A stretch of 64,000 nt of DNA, from contig PSQN01000017.1 in the NCBI GenBank assembly GCA_002989075.1, forward strand, positions 1,550,001 through 1,614,000, written 5' to 3'. The notes below the pieces were generated by a model, which saw only the letters and a list, made by a program, of their open reading frames with translations, had not been told where the DNA came from and did not search any database. The stretch is from Arthonia radiata. Taxonomy: Eukaryota; Ascomycota; Arthoniomycetes; Arthoniales; Arthoniaceae. Below, one piece after another: positions 29,189-39,840 of the stretch (the first letter of the stretch is position 1; each line of letters begins with the position of its first letter). The translations under genes and the position numbers were made by a program.

Positions 29189-31942
29189 TCATCTTCTTGG
29201 CTTCCTGGAAGGACGAGCGTTCTTCTCCCGTCGCTTCTGCTTCAGCAAACGCTGCCTCCGCACGTCCTCCACACTCCGAAGTTCACTCTTGGCAGATCTA
29301 CCACTCGGACCGCCTTGCATGTCAGTGGTCCGTCGTTCAGCCAGCTTCTTCTTCTTTTGATGGAAGTCGTCACGATATTTGTCAGGCTGCTTCGGTGCTC
29401 GTTCCGCAAAATGCTTGAACTTCTTCAGGCCGCTCGTGGGCCGGTTGCCTGTAGGCGTTTCCCTTTCACCGGGTCGAGCCATGCGACCGATTCGGTTTGC
29501 TTTTCTCCACGCATCAAACCGCCCACTGCGAAAAGTAGCCGCCATTTTCTGGCCGCTTTCCCCAGTGATCATCTTTTGGCCTTTCGAGCCATCCTCGTCG
29601 TTAGCGCGGGAGACATAGTTCTTGCTTCGCTTGTCCCATCGAGCACGACTAGGCTCGCCAAAACTACGGGTAACTTCATCGTTGTCAAGCTCGAGGGTAG
29701 CGCCGCGAGCTGCCCCCACAAAATTGGCACGACCAGATCCAGACTGAATGCCGTACGCGCGATCTTCTGCAAGGTTGGACTCTCGTGGTTGGTAAGACAT
29801 GAAATTCTCCGCGTCATGCCATTGATTTGAGTCGCGCGGTGTCGTATCGCTTGCGGAAGAGCTAGCATCTTCCTCGTCTGCGGCTTGTACATCCTCAGCT
29901 GGGATGGACCGATCCTGCATGGATCTAGCTTCCTCTTCGGGAAGGTCCGTACCGATGACCTGGTTATTCTGACGCCTTCGATGTGCTTCAATTTCAGCCG
30001 TCTGCTGTTTTTTTCCGTGCAAGCGCTGTCGTTGCTTGCGCAGAGCTTCGGTGGCTTCGTTCTCATCGCCTCGCCGTCCGATCTCGAAGACCGTTTCAGC
30101 GGGGCGAAAGCCGCTAATTCGAGCGAGCAAGTCGTCTCGCGCAGGTCCGCTGGATCCTTGTTGCTCTTCGGCAACTTGGAAGATGGGATGGACTTCACTC
30201 AACTCTTTTGCCGCTGCCAATTGCTTTGCCCGCTTAGCGCTCTCTACGGAGGCTGAGCTTCTCGTCCGAAGATATTGCTTTTTGGCACGGCCGGCGACAG
30301 TGCGTTGCATGTCTAGGTCGCCATCGCCTTCGACCAGCTTCGCCACGAACTCGCAACTCGGCTCAATGCCGGATCTTGGAAAGCTGCCAACCACCAAGTC
30401 TTCGGCGAAGCTGGTGGAGAGCAACTCGTTGCGACCTTTGACTAGCTTGCGACCTAGGAACAACTGCAGGTCCAACAGGTATGGCAAATCGGCGTTCTCG
30501 ATGAGGTTGTAACTCCATCCCCTTCGGCCAGCACGTGCCGTCCGACCCACTCGATGCACGAAGATCTTGGGCTGGGCTGGGAAGTCGTAGTTGATTACAT
30601 TCGCAAGCATTGGTATGTCGATGCCCCGCGCTGCAACATCTGTGACTACCAAGATGGACGTCTGAGCATTTCGAAAATTCTCAATTTGGAATTTTCTGGC
30701 CGTCTGATCCAAGTTGCCGTAGACAAATGACACTGCATAGCCAGATACACTGAGGAGACTTGTCAGGTACTCCACCTGCTTTTGCGAAGCGGCAAATATG
30801 ATCGTCGAGTGTGCCGTCGGAGGATCCAGGTTACCAGCTTGCTGCGTATCCTCTCGCTTTCGCTTCTTGGGATTGAACCGCTCTCGTTTTACTTCGATCT
30901 TGCCCTGAGGTATCTTAATGACGTTATCCAAAACATGAAGTAGGGCGCCGTCCTTGTCGGCGGTCTTGATCGTGAGGAAAGCACTCTGTAAATCAGGTGA
31001 TATCTTTGTCTCCGCGTCCAGGCGCACCAACTGTGGCTCCTTCAGGCCAGCACGCGCGAATTCCACGAGTGACTTTGGCAGTGTCGCCGAGAACAGCATG
31101 GTTTGACGTGACGCAGGAAGCGCGTGTAAGATTTCAGTAAGCTGTGCTTGGAATCCCATCTCGAATAGTCGATCGGCTTCATCGAAAACCATGTATGATA
31201 CCGACGAAAGGTCCAGTGACATTTCGACCATTAGATGCAGGAATCGGCCTGGCGTGGCGATGATAATGTCGGGGTTTGAAGTCATCTGACCGAATTGATC
31301 CTCGAGACTGTCGCCGCCTACCACAAGAAGCGACCGCAAATCCGTCCCTTTGGCAAGTTCTCTGACCGCTTTCATCGACTGTAAAGCCAGTTCTCTCGAA
31401 GGCGACATGATAACGGCCCTTGTGCCCACTTGGACTTTGTGAGCTTTCAGCTTCTCGATCATCGGTATGACAAACGCTGCAGTTTTGCCAGAGCCAGTCC
31501 GTGCCATGCCCACAACATCTTGGCGATCCAAAATCAATGGGAGCGTCTTCCTCTGAATGGGCGTGGGCACCGAGAAGCCCTTGCGCGTGATGGCTTTCAA
31601 CAGCGCTGTGCTCAATCCCAGCGATTGAAAGCCGCCGCTCTTCTTGCTCGATTTGGGCTTGTTGGACGTCTTCCGGTTGGAAGCGGCCTGTTGAGCCGCG
31701 ATAAATTCTGCTTCATCATCTTCATCATCCTCGGCATCATTAGATCCTAAGCCATCAATGTCGTCAACATTGCGCTTCTTCCCCGCTCGCGGTACCTTTT
31801 GTGCGACTGTGGCTGGCTCTGATGTTGGTGAAAATATCTCGGCGCCACTCCCCTCAACGTCGCTGTCTCTGCTGGTGAGAGCGCCAGAGATATCTAGGCC
31901 AGTTTCAGAGAGTGCTGGTGACCCTCGACGTCCCGGCGCCAT
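29189..31942 (-). CDS. DBP10: DEAD-box ATP-dependent RNA helicase Dbp10 (DDX54)
   Basis: Nucleolar RNA helicase required for 60S ribosomal subunit assembly. Single exon, 917 aa, the expected size for Dbp10. An acidic N-terminus precedes the core. The Q motif is in VPTPIQ (about 125-130), motif I is ARTGSGKT (about 147-154), Ia is PSRELA, II is DEAD, III is SAT, V is TDVAARGIDIP and VI is HRVGRTAR. A short basic insert (NPKKRKRED) lies between the two RecA lobes. The C-terminal half holds the DBP10CT region (VTRSFGEPSRARWDKRSKNY), then a run of Lys/Arg ending KKLAERRTTDMQ and KRREKNARPSRKPRR, an RNA-binding tail usual for the family. The gene is divergent from RPA2, with 398 bp between the starts. 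Confidence 0.95.
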   Translation of the reverse strand: MAPGRRGSPALSETGLDISGALTSRDSDVEGSGAEIFSPTSEPATVAQKVPRAGKKRNVDDIDGLGSNDAEDDEDDEAEFIAAQQAASNRKTSNKPKSSKKSGGFQSLGLSTALLKAITRKGFSVPTPIQRKTLPLILDRQDVVGMARTGSGKTAAFVIPMIEKLKAHKVQVGTRAVIMSPSRELALQSMKAVRELAKGTDLRSLLVVGGDSLEDQFGQMTSNPDIIIATPGRFLHLMVEMSLDLSSVSYMVFDEADRLFEMGFQAQLTEILHALPASRQTMLFSATLPKSLVEFARAGLKEPQLVRLDAETKISPDLQSAFLTIKTADKDGALLHVLDNVIKIPQGKIEVKRERFNPKKRKREDTQQAGNLDPPTAHSTIIFAASQKQVEYLTSLLSVSGYAVSFVYGNLDQTARKFQIENFRNAQTSILVVTDVAARGIDIPMLANVINYDFPAQPKIFVHRVGRTARAGRRGWSYNLIENADLPYLLDLQLFLGRKLVKGRNELLSTSFAEDLVVGSFPRSGIEPSCEFVAKLVEGDGDLDMQRTVAGRAKKQYLRTRSSASVESAKRAKQLAAAKELSEVHPIFQVAEEQQGSSGPARDDLLARISGFRPAETVFEIGRRGDENEATEALRKQRQRLHGKKQQTAEIEAHRRRQNNQVIGTDLPEEEARSMQDRSIPAEDVQAADEEDASSSASDTTPRDSNQWHDAENFMSYQPRESNLAEDRAYGIQSGSGRANFVGAARGATLELDNDEVTRSFGEPSRARWDKRSKNYVSRANDEDGSKGQKMITGESGQKMAATFRSGRFDAWRKANRIGRMARPGERETPTGNRPTSGLKKFKHFAERAPKQPDKYRDDFHQKKKKLAERRTTDMQGGPSGRSAKSELRSVEDVRRQRLLKQKRREKNARPSRKPRR

Positions 31943-32092
31943 TTTTGCAGCAACTGAATATCAGGTTTGGACAATTCATGCCCAAAACTTCTTCATTTAT
32001 ATCGGCCGAGAAATTCTGAGCTTGGGCCATGCCGTCTATCGATACCAGTCGCGTCGAAATTATCGGAGGCATGGGCACGAGCACGCGCCTTG

Positions 32093-32098
32093 ACGCGT
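32093..32098. promoter_or_regulatory. MCB-like box (ACGCGT) upstream of RPA2
   Basis: The palindrome ACGCGT lies 243 bp upstream of the RPA2 start and 151 bp upstream of the Dbp10 start. In yeast, the MBF complex binds this MluI cell-cycle box and drives G1/S expression of DNA-replication genes, including the RPA subunits. Related CGCG-containing words (GTCGCGTC, GCACGCGC) lie within 50 bp. Function here is inferred. Confidence 0.4.
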
Positions 32099-32340
32099 CT
32101 GCTCAATGGAAGACCCCGCGCTTCTGCCTCCGCAACTTCTGTCTGGTGCGAATCGTTTCTTGCAGCATCAAGAATCTCTCCAACGATCAACCATCTACTA
32201 TAACGATCAAAGTCTCATTCGAGCCTGGACTTCGTCAAGAAAACAGCCCGACTAAGAGGTGAACTTTTGATCAATCGCAGAAGCAACGGGGACAGAGTAT
32301 CGAGGACTCACTCGTCGCTCCGAGAAGCCCATAGCAGGCA

Positions 32341-33269
32341 ATGGCAGACTACTCATACACTTCCTACGGTGCGAACGGTCCCGCAGACGGCGGTGGCTTC
32401 CTCGCAGACTCAGGCTCGCAGAATCCGAACTCGGCACGAAGAGAATACGGCGCTGATAGTAAGTCTTCATCCCATCTACTCCGCCTTAGTGGTGGGATAC
32501 TACTCTGCATTTTGTCGATCGTGGCTAATGCTATCACGCAGCGCTTCGCCCTCTGACCATCCGCCAAATCAACACTGCCCAGCAACCACACCCCGACGCC
32601 GACTTCATCATTGACGACGCCAGTGTCAAGAATTTCACCTTCGTAGGCCGGATTCGCTCGTCAAGACCGAACCCAACAAATCATCTGTTCACGCTGGACG
32701 ACGGCACCGGCGAAGTCGACGTCAAGCTATGGATCGATCCTGAGGTCATGCAGGTGGACACCGACGGTGACAACAGCAGTGGGCGCGGTGCAGAGAAGAA
32801 TCTCAAAGAGGGCGTCTACGCGCGGGTGTTTGGGAAGATCGACCAGTACGGAAACAAGCGACATGTGGGTGCAAGAGCGGTGAGGGCGGTTCAAGATTAC
32901 AATGAGGTGCAAACACATCTACTAGAGGCGGCGTTGGTGCACCTACAGATGACACGAGGTCCGCCGGGCGGTCAGAAGAATGCCAACGGGGCGGGTGACG
33001 GCGGGATGCAGGGTGTCGAGATGAATGGAGGTGCCGGTGGGTATACTGGACGGCAGCTACCGTCGGGTTTGAGCAACGCAAGCAGGAGGGTCTACCATTG
33101 CTTGAACACGAGCAATCAGACCAATGAGGGTCTGCATATGCATGATATTGCTGGCAGGTTATCGATGGAGATGAACGATGTGGCGAAGGCGGGTGATGAG
33201 TTGATGAACAATGGGCTAGTGTACACGACTGTGGATGAGCAGACGTGGGCCATCTTGGATGATTTGTGA
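32341..33269 (+). CDS. RFA2: Replication protein A 32-kDa subunit (RPA2)
   Basis: Middle subunit of the heterotrimeric single-stranded-DNA-binding complex used in replication, repair and checkpoint signalling. Exons 32341-32458 and 32542-33269 flank an 83-nt intron (GTAAGT...CAG, branch CTAAT), giving 281 aa. The N-terminus (MADYSYTSYGANGPADGGGF) is the Gly/Ser/Tyr-rich phosphorylation region. Next come LRPLTIRQINTAQ and the OB fold (FTFVGRIRSS, LDDGTGEVDVKLWID, YARVFGKIDQYGNKRHV). After a Gly/Asn-rich linker, the C-terminal winged helix runs from about 215 to the end (GLHMHDIAGRLSMEMNDVAK), the part that binds repair proteins. Layout and length are as expected. Confidence 0.94.
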
Positions 33270-33546
33270 AGGGAATACGGGAGTCAAAGAGCATCCAAAG
33301 GAGGTGCAAAGGGCGTGGATATGCGCACAACTTGTACGATCATGAAGGGTCCGACAGCTTGTAGTATACGTACGATTGCAGCTGAAATGCGTGGTGCAAA
33401 CAAAGCTCATACTCGTCTGTATAGAAGCCATTGAACATCAACAATGCTGATCACCAAATCATACCTGTCCGTAACATCGTATACTAGATCTCTTCACCGT
33501 CTTCACCCATCCTTTCTGTCCTCATAACTCATCAATCACCCTCCCA

Positions 33547-34361
33547 TCACCACGGCACATAAGCCTTCGCGCCCGCTCCCATCCCCATCCCAGGCCTCTG
33601 CGCCTCCCCACCCCCACTCCCCACACTTCTCGCATTAACCCCAATCAAAAACAAACAACTCCCCGCCACCAGCACGCCCAGACACCCCACCACAACCTGC
33701 GTCTTCAGCCCACTCTGCACAATCGCCCGCTTCCTCGCACACCCCTCCACACTTCTCGCGTAATTCCCCACGCCCATGACCATCCATATCAGGCTGAACA
33801 CGGCGAACACCGCGCCCAGGCCCACCGCGACTCTCTTCCCTGGGTACGGGGAGGAAGCGGCGGGGTCGTCGTTGGAGGAGAACTGGAACTGCGCGATTAT
33901 GGCGCCGGCGACGAGGGCGAGATAGAGGGCGAGACGGAGGTTGGAGAGGAAGGTGCGCTCGGAGGCGAGGAGGTCGCGGACTTCGGAGGAGGAGTTGGGG
34001 AGGAGGAGGGGCGCGTGGAGGGGGCGCGTGAGGAGTGGGTGGTGGGGGTTGCAGGTTCTGGGGGAGTTAGTGGATGTGGGAGGGAGGTGTGGGGTTTGGT
34101 AGTGTGGGAGTGGGGTATGCGGGTAAATGGTGTTCAGATTGGAGATGTAGATGAAGTCGGGGAAGAGGATCGTGGGATGGGTGAGGAGTATGGCGTAGCA
34201 GATGGGTGTGGATGAAGTGTCAGCGAGATGATGGCGGGATGATTGTGCACTCCTGTGGAGCGCAATACATACTGATCAGTCTCTGCTGGACGAACATGGA
34301 GGCCTGGGAGGTAACCGGGCTCGCGAGGAGGACGGCTGCTTTGGGCTTCATTGTCGCCCAT
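33547..34361 (-). CDS. DUF202 (YidH-type) small membrane protein
   Basis: Membrane protein with a DUF202 domain, the three-helix domain also found on vacuolar polyphosphate (VTC) proteins; its exact function is unknown. Proposed exons 34273-34361 and 33547-34057 flank a 215-nt intron (GTATGT...CAG, branch CTAAC), giving 199 aa. The domain is recognised from RDLLASERTFLSNLRLALYL and three hydrophobic helices: LALYLALVAGAIIAQF, VGLGAVFAVFSLIWMVMG and VVVGCLGVLVAGSCLFLIG. The DUF202 exon is secure. The first exon is chosen because its GTATGT donor and phase fit, but it is weakly conserved in character and the intron is long, so the N-terminus may be wrong. Confidence 0.72.
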
Positions 34362-34796
34362 GGCATACAAGGACAACCAAGCTGTGAACTTGCTAGGTCG
34401 CTAAAAAGAACCAAGATGTGAATGCAAGGTTAGGACGATTAGACCACGGCCAGCGTGGGAAGCGTAAGGTGACCTGCCTGTGCGCGTGAGGAAATAGTAA
34501 ATATCCACCAGATCAGAAGACACTCGAGCTCTAAGGGCAAAATGGTGGTCACGAGTGGTTGGCTTGCGGGGACAGGTCTTTTGTACTCGAGATGGCAGGG
34601 TCGAGTGCACCATGGGCTTTCATAGACAAGACCAGCACTATTTCTAGGGTTCTTAAATTCGATCAACCGTCCTGATGTCATTCTCATCACCTATCGTAAC
34701 AATCCTTGCATGTTAAGGCTCGACAGCACTGCAGACTGGAGCCCCTAAACCAGATCTTGATATATACACGGAAAAAGAGACGACTTTCCCCCAGCT
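34362..34796. other. Intergenic stretch, nothing recognised
   Basis: About 435 bases between the 5' end of the DUF202 gene and the 3' end of the peroxygenase gene. Short frames only. Confidence 0.5.
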
Positions 34797-36236
34797 CTAC
34801 TCCTTCAAGATGCCACCCAGATTACCCAAGAAGCTCGGCGGCGAATAGCCCTGGTACTGCTGCGTGTAGCCCGGAAACTGGCCGAACTGAGAGTACTGCA
34901 GACCCTGGATCGGCTGGCAGTCAAAGCCGCCCGCGGCAATAGCTTGGGAGATAGCGCTCGAGAGCTGGTTCTTCGCGGGCGTGACATTCGTGAAGATGCC
35001 CTCGAGAAGATCCGGCGCGCCCTGCTGAAGCAGCTCGAACGCAAAGCAAGCGAACGCGTGTGGGTCCGTGGCGAATTGCTCGGAGTTGTAGACACCGCCA
35101 GTGAGGTCAGCTGGGTCGAGACCGACGAAGGAGTTGGTCTTGCCGAGGTTGCCGCCGATGGCAGCGAATTGCGGGTGGTCTTTGATCTGGTTGACGGTGT
35201 CGCAGGTGAAGTATGGGATCGAGTAGTCATCGGCTGGGTTGCGCTTGTACCAGTTCTCTGGGATGCGCTCGTAGCCTGGCGTGTATTGGAAGCTGCCGGA
35301 GTCACCGGTCATGGAGTAAAAGTCCTTTAAGGATTGGCGGTCCAAGCGACCTTCAGGGTACTCGGCAGACTTGTTCGCCATGAAGCGGTAGATGAATGTG
35401 TATGCCGCGGGACTGGCGATGGCGCCACTAAAGGGTCCGTTGAAAAAGTACTGTGACGTCGTGTAAGTATGAACAGCGGGGTGAGTAGTAAAGCAAACAA
35501 CAGAAGTACTTACTGGATTATTATCAATTGAGTCCTGAAATCGCACCGCACGGAAGGCAGCGATGTCATTGAGGCCAAAGTTGGCCTCCTCGTCAGACTT
35601 ACCGGCTTCGTAATCGAAGAATTGCTGGAACTGCGCAGGAATATTTTCATAGTCGTTGCCGTAGGTGTAGAGATCACCGCGTATTGGTGAGGCATCATTT
35701 TCGTACTTATTATGCGAGCCAGAAAGACCCGTGGGCGTGCCGAGTAGGCCGCTGAGATTTGGCAATTGGTTCGTTGGACCACCGATAGAGTAGCCTTGTA
35801 GATTGCCGTCGAAGATGGCACCGTAGACCGCTAGGAAGCCTGAGAGATCTTGAGCCATGCCAAAAACCGTGAATGTGCCGTCGATCAGATCCTGGATTGA
35901 GGCGACGCCGTTGTGTGGCAGGTAGCCGTGGTTTCTTGTCCAAGTCAGTTGATGACCGGAACTGTTTTTCCTCATTATTGCTTACGCTGCGGCATTGAGA
36001 CCAGGGCAAGGGCCTCGTGCGTCAGAGGGACCCGGCGCCACCCATGTATATTGACCGGATGTCGACACATATTGGACTGCAGGGTCAAAGGCTGGCTGGA
36101 TAGGTGTACAAGGGATATCCGCGCCACCTTGGTTGCCATCCGTTTGCCTGGCTCGGACGTTCTTCCAATTAAGGGCCGGGAAGGCAGATGCGCAAGATGC
36201 AAATGCACCCACGAGGAACGAAAGCTCAGACTTCAT
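34797..36236 (-). CDS. Secreted heme-thiolate peroxidase/peroxygenase (Peroxidase_2)
   Basis: Heme-thiolate enzyme of the chloroperoxidase/unspecific peroxygenase family, which uses H2O2 to oxygenate or halogenate organic substrates outside the cell. Exons 35986-36236, 35514-35934 and 34797-35450, with introns of 51 and 63 nt, giving 441 aa. A signal peptide is clear (MKSELSFLVGAFASCASAFP). The proximal motif PCP (76-78), with Cys77 as axial ligand, is followed across the first intron by LNAAANHGYLPHNG. Later blocks include FNGPFSGAIASPAAYTFIYR, typical of the family's second half. At over 400 aa it belongs with the long-type proteins. Oddity: the second intron is a multiple of three and has no stop. 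Four N-terminal Cys/Pro-containing residues before PCP may form the pro-region. Confidence 0.88.
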
Positions 36237-37632
36237 GGTGAAGGCTTCTATCAGAGTTGATTGGACAAGAAGTGACGGGCGTTGACAGAGAAGACGAAGA
36301 CTGCAGACATGAGAAATACGGGGACGCTGCTGTCTCTATAAATTTTCGGCATACTGCGAAATTCGCGTTACTACTCAGCCGTCAGCTTGATCTGCTGTCG
36401 GTAATCACGAGCATTTTCGCACTAATCGCCACCGTCCTTTCGGGACGTTACTCAAATCAGATCACTAGCAGGAAGCGCCACCCAGTCATAGCGCACTGAT
36501 CCGACGGTTAGATGGAGGGGCTGAACGAGCGTTTCTCTGAGGTTGCAAAGCCGGTATTGTGCGTGTCAGGATGGGTTGCCGGATGCTTGGTGGAAGGAAT
36601 TACTACCAGTAGGGCTTCGCGTCTGGAGGAGGCAAACGTTGTGGATCTGTAGTAGCATTGAGTACACCAGATCTTCGGCGCTTCTACCGCCAATGCGAAC
36701 GCTCAAGGGTTCGTACGTATACGCTCGTCGTCTGGGACGTGAATCTGTCTCATGGTGAGCGCCTCAGGTGTGGTTCTGCGGGTCGGCAACCTGTCCTGAC
36801 ATGCACGACAAGCACACAGGAAGCGCTCTCCACAAACTCCGAGGCTCAAAAACCTGATCGACATGAGTGGCTACGCGCTGCTCTACGCGAGCCTGCTAAA
36901 TCGACGAGAATGGTAAGCACGACTCAACGTGGTAGCACTAAAGGAGAAGTATGAGCAGGGGTCTCTTTCCGCTTTAGGGGAAGCGGCTATGAAAATGCGG
37001 AGAAACAAGCATTTGTGGGGGGGTCAAATAAGCTTCTTTTTATGCATTCGGCGCATCGCTCGATCAAAGAGATTAAAAGCAGGAGCGCTTTTTTTCCCCC
37101 AAGCCATGCGTCGACAAGTTTGACCTCGGTGTCACTTAGTACTTTGTACTAGCGGAGATTGGTTGATTTCGCGCTTCAAGGTGCTTAGATGTCGGCTTGT
37201 TCGTAACGTAGATGGAACAGACCCACATGTCTACCGTGGCGCCGTCGAAGGTGCCAAGCCTACCAAGTGGAGTGGACATCTACTAGTATTGCCGTTGAGA
37301 GATGTATAAGGTAGGACGCTGTTAGATATGGGGAATGGTCAGAAGACTTGCGCTGTGCGCGTCATCTGGTACTCTTGATATTCGTAGAACGGTGGATACT
37401 GTAGCTTGCGCACGCTGGCGTGTGGCTGTATGCAGCTTATTACATACGTCACGCATGGATCGCGTGGTGTCTGGCTTGTTAACCCATGTGACTTTGTCTG
37501 TATGGATCGTCGGACGCTGGCGCTGAGCAGGCCCAAAGGCAATCGCAGTTTCAACAACACACTCTTCACCCTTGAGCTTCTCCCCGAGCCTTTCATCCGC
37601 TTTCACGATACCACTGTCGGCGAAGCAATCTT
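36237..37632. other. About 1.4 kb without a recognised gene
   Basis: Presumed promoter of the peroxygenase gene on the left and 3' flank of Arp3 on the right. On the minus strand a TATA-like word (TTTATAGAG, near 36335-36343) lies about 100 bp upstream of the peroxygenase start. No coding frame with a recognisable domain. Confidence 0.5.
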
Positions 37633-39060
37633 TCAAGTACTACCGGGTCCACCCAGTAGGGCGAACCTTCGTACAATGCTTGGTCCCACTTCATCATACT
37701 CGGCTTTCGTGTGGCAGTATGATCGGAACTCCGGCGTTTGTCCTAGCAAGCTTCCGCCAAACCAAGGACCATGTCGTTGCCGCTTGTGATTGATAACAGC
37801 GACGTCCAGACCACCGCTCTTCGCACCGCCGCTTCGTGCTTCTGACGCTCGTATTCGGTCTTCTACCATCTTCTTGATGTCGCGCTGCAGCCTTCGGCCG
37901 AAATTGTCGAACAACGTCGAGCCTCCCGAGAGCACGATGTTCTTGTACAAGCCTCTTCGTACGTCTATCGGTGATGACTGAATGACCGTATCAACAATGT
38001 TTGGTAAGGGAGTCAGGAAATCTGAGGAGTAGATCTCGGGGTTGAAGAAAATCTCAGGTGCAAGGAAGCGCTCGTAGCCTACGTCTACGTTCACTGACCG
38101 GCCATTGGGGTGCGTTACTGTGTGCTGTTTGAAATATTCTTGCGGCTTCCGGTCAAAGCGCGCGAACTCTGTGACCATGTCTGGGCAGACGTAGGAGTAT
38201 TGCTCTTTGATGCGCTCCGCGGTTCGCAGACTGCTGTCTGGCTCGCCCCGGTCACGAAGCATGCCCTGGATAAAGTAAGTTAAGTCGCGACCAGCGATGG
38301 GTACGCTCTTGATGGACGATCCGATCACATATCCCTCTGCGACTGGAATGACGTGCGTCACACCATCGCCAGAGTCTATGACCGTACCCGTTAATGACCG
38401 GTCTGTAACTCTTGATGATGTCCACGAAGCAGCAAGTGCCAATACTGCCTGCACAGCGATGTATAACCCAGCGCAGTTGAAAGACTCGAACATGATCTCT
38501 GCGGTAGCTTCGCGGTTCTCAGGAGGGTTCAGCGGCGGCTCGGTGAGGAGAAAGTAATGATCTTCCGGCTCCACTCTGAGATATTTGAAGATTGAGTTCG
38601 ACCAAAACCTCTCCATCTGATCCCAATTCTCGATCTGCCCATGCCGCACGGGAAAGTTGAGTCCATAGCCTGGACCATTGGCAGCCGATACAGCCTCGTC
38701 GCCGATGAAAAAGTCCAAGTCTTCCGTCCCCCTCTTTGCAGACAGGTTGTTCGCCGCACCTGCTCCGCCTGTGAGGAAGCTCGGCTTGTTTGCGATAGCC
38801 GGTCTTCCTGAACCCGTACTGCCGGCACCACCTCCTGCGCTCTTCGTTGCGATTGCGGTGGGAAAGACAAAGGAGGGTGAATCATTGCCGGCGAAACCTG
38901 GGCGTGCGTGAGCATTGCAATCGAGTATGCGAAATGTCGATGGAGTTTACCGAGCTTTGTATACCCCGTGCCGCTGCGCTACGGGTCAGTCATGCGCCAT
39001 GTACATTTTAATATGCATAACGTACTTGTCCATGACAACGGCCGGGGTTTGGGCGACCAT
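37633..39060 (-). CDS. ARP3: Actin-related protein 3 (Arp2/3 complex)
   Basis: Subunit of the Arp2/3 complex that nucleates branched actin filaments for endocytosis and polarised growth. Exons 39026-39060 (35 nt), 38951-38973 (23 nt) and 37633-38897, with introns of 52 and 53 nt, giving 440 aa. The split start reads [36 protein letters not shown], exactly the first ATP-binding loop of Arp3. A Gly/Ser-rich insert and DFFIGDEA follow. [18 protein letters not shown] is the second phosphate loop and [19 protein letters not shown] the adenosine region. It ends [17 protein letters not shown]. The two tiny 5' exons decide the start and are easily missed by automatic annotation. Confidence 0.95.
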
Positions 39061-39840
39061 CTTGAGTGGTGCTGGGCCTGCAGCACAGCACGGAGAGAGC
39101 CTGAATCACAGAGGAGTAGAACAGCACTTCCCGAGGCGTCGCTCTTCGGAGCAACGTGTGCTCTGTGGAAAAGAGAAATGACCTCGTAGAAGATCTCCCC
39201 GAACTTTCATATAGCGCAGCACTGATTGCGGCCTGTTCAATTGAAGGTGCGCCTGAATGGAGGCTTCGTCAACTAGTGGGGGACAAAATTGCCGGTATAT
39301 AATGGCGTGCAATCACCGCGCCCAGCGGGTCTGAGAGTGTCACGATTGAGTCAAGCGTATCGTCTTGGTATGCCAAGTTTCCGTAGAATCATCCCTTTGC
39401 AGCTGCATCGTCTGCGTCCTCCCGCAGGTCGCTTGTTTCTCGCTTGTTTCGTCGTCGTTTGCCGCTGGTACACCTGAAGACTGGGCTTGAAAGATGTAAA
39501 TCACCTCAAGTGTACACGTCGCGGCAAAGCTCATCATTCAGGAAGCATTGGCAACCATCGAAGGCAGCGTGCTTTCATTTGATCGTGCCCCTGTCGTCCG
39601 TGCTGTGAAGTCACGCGATCGAAGATGAAGATGAATGTGGTTGTAGGCATGCTGACCCCTGCTTCTTGTAGCGCGATCAGGTCGCAACATAGATACTGAT
39701 GGGTTGTCCCGTCCGGAGCGGATTTAGACGCTGGCCGGCTCCTTGAAATGCTTTGGGACCCCTCCTGGTCGAATTCATCAGCTCATACAAACCCTTCCTC
39801 CTGTGCATGGAGGCTTGCGTGGCTTGCACTCAGCGCCATT
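39061..39840. other. Divergent intergenic region, nothing recognised
   Basis: About 780 bases between the starts of Arp3 (-) and the methyltransferase (+). It carries both promoters. No repeats or coding frames of note. Confidence 0.5.

Noticed and set aside
29186-29830. 214-codon plus-strand frame over the Dbp10 3' end
   Set aside because: Antisense to the basic Dbp10 tail, low-complexity and without a domain.
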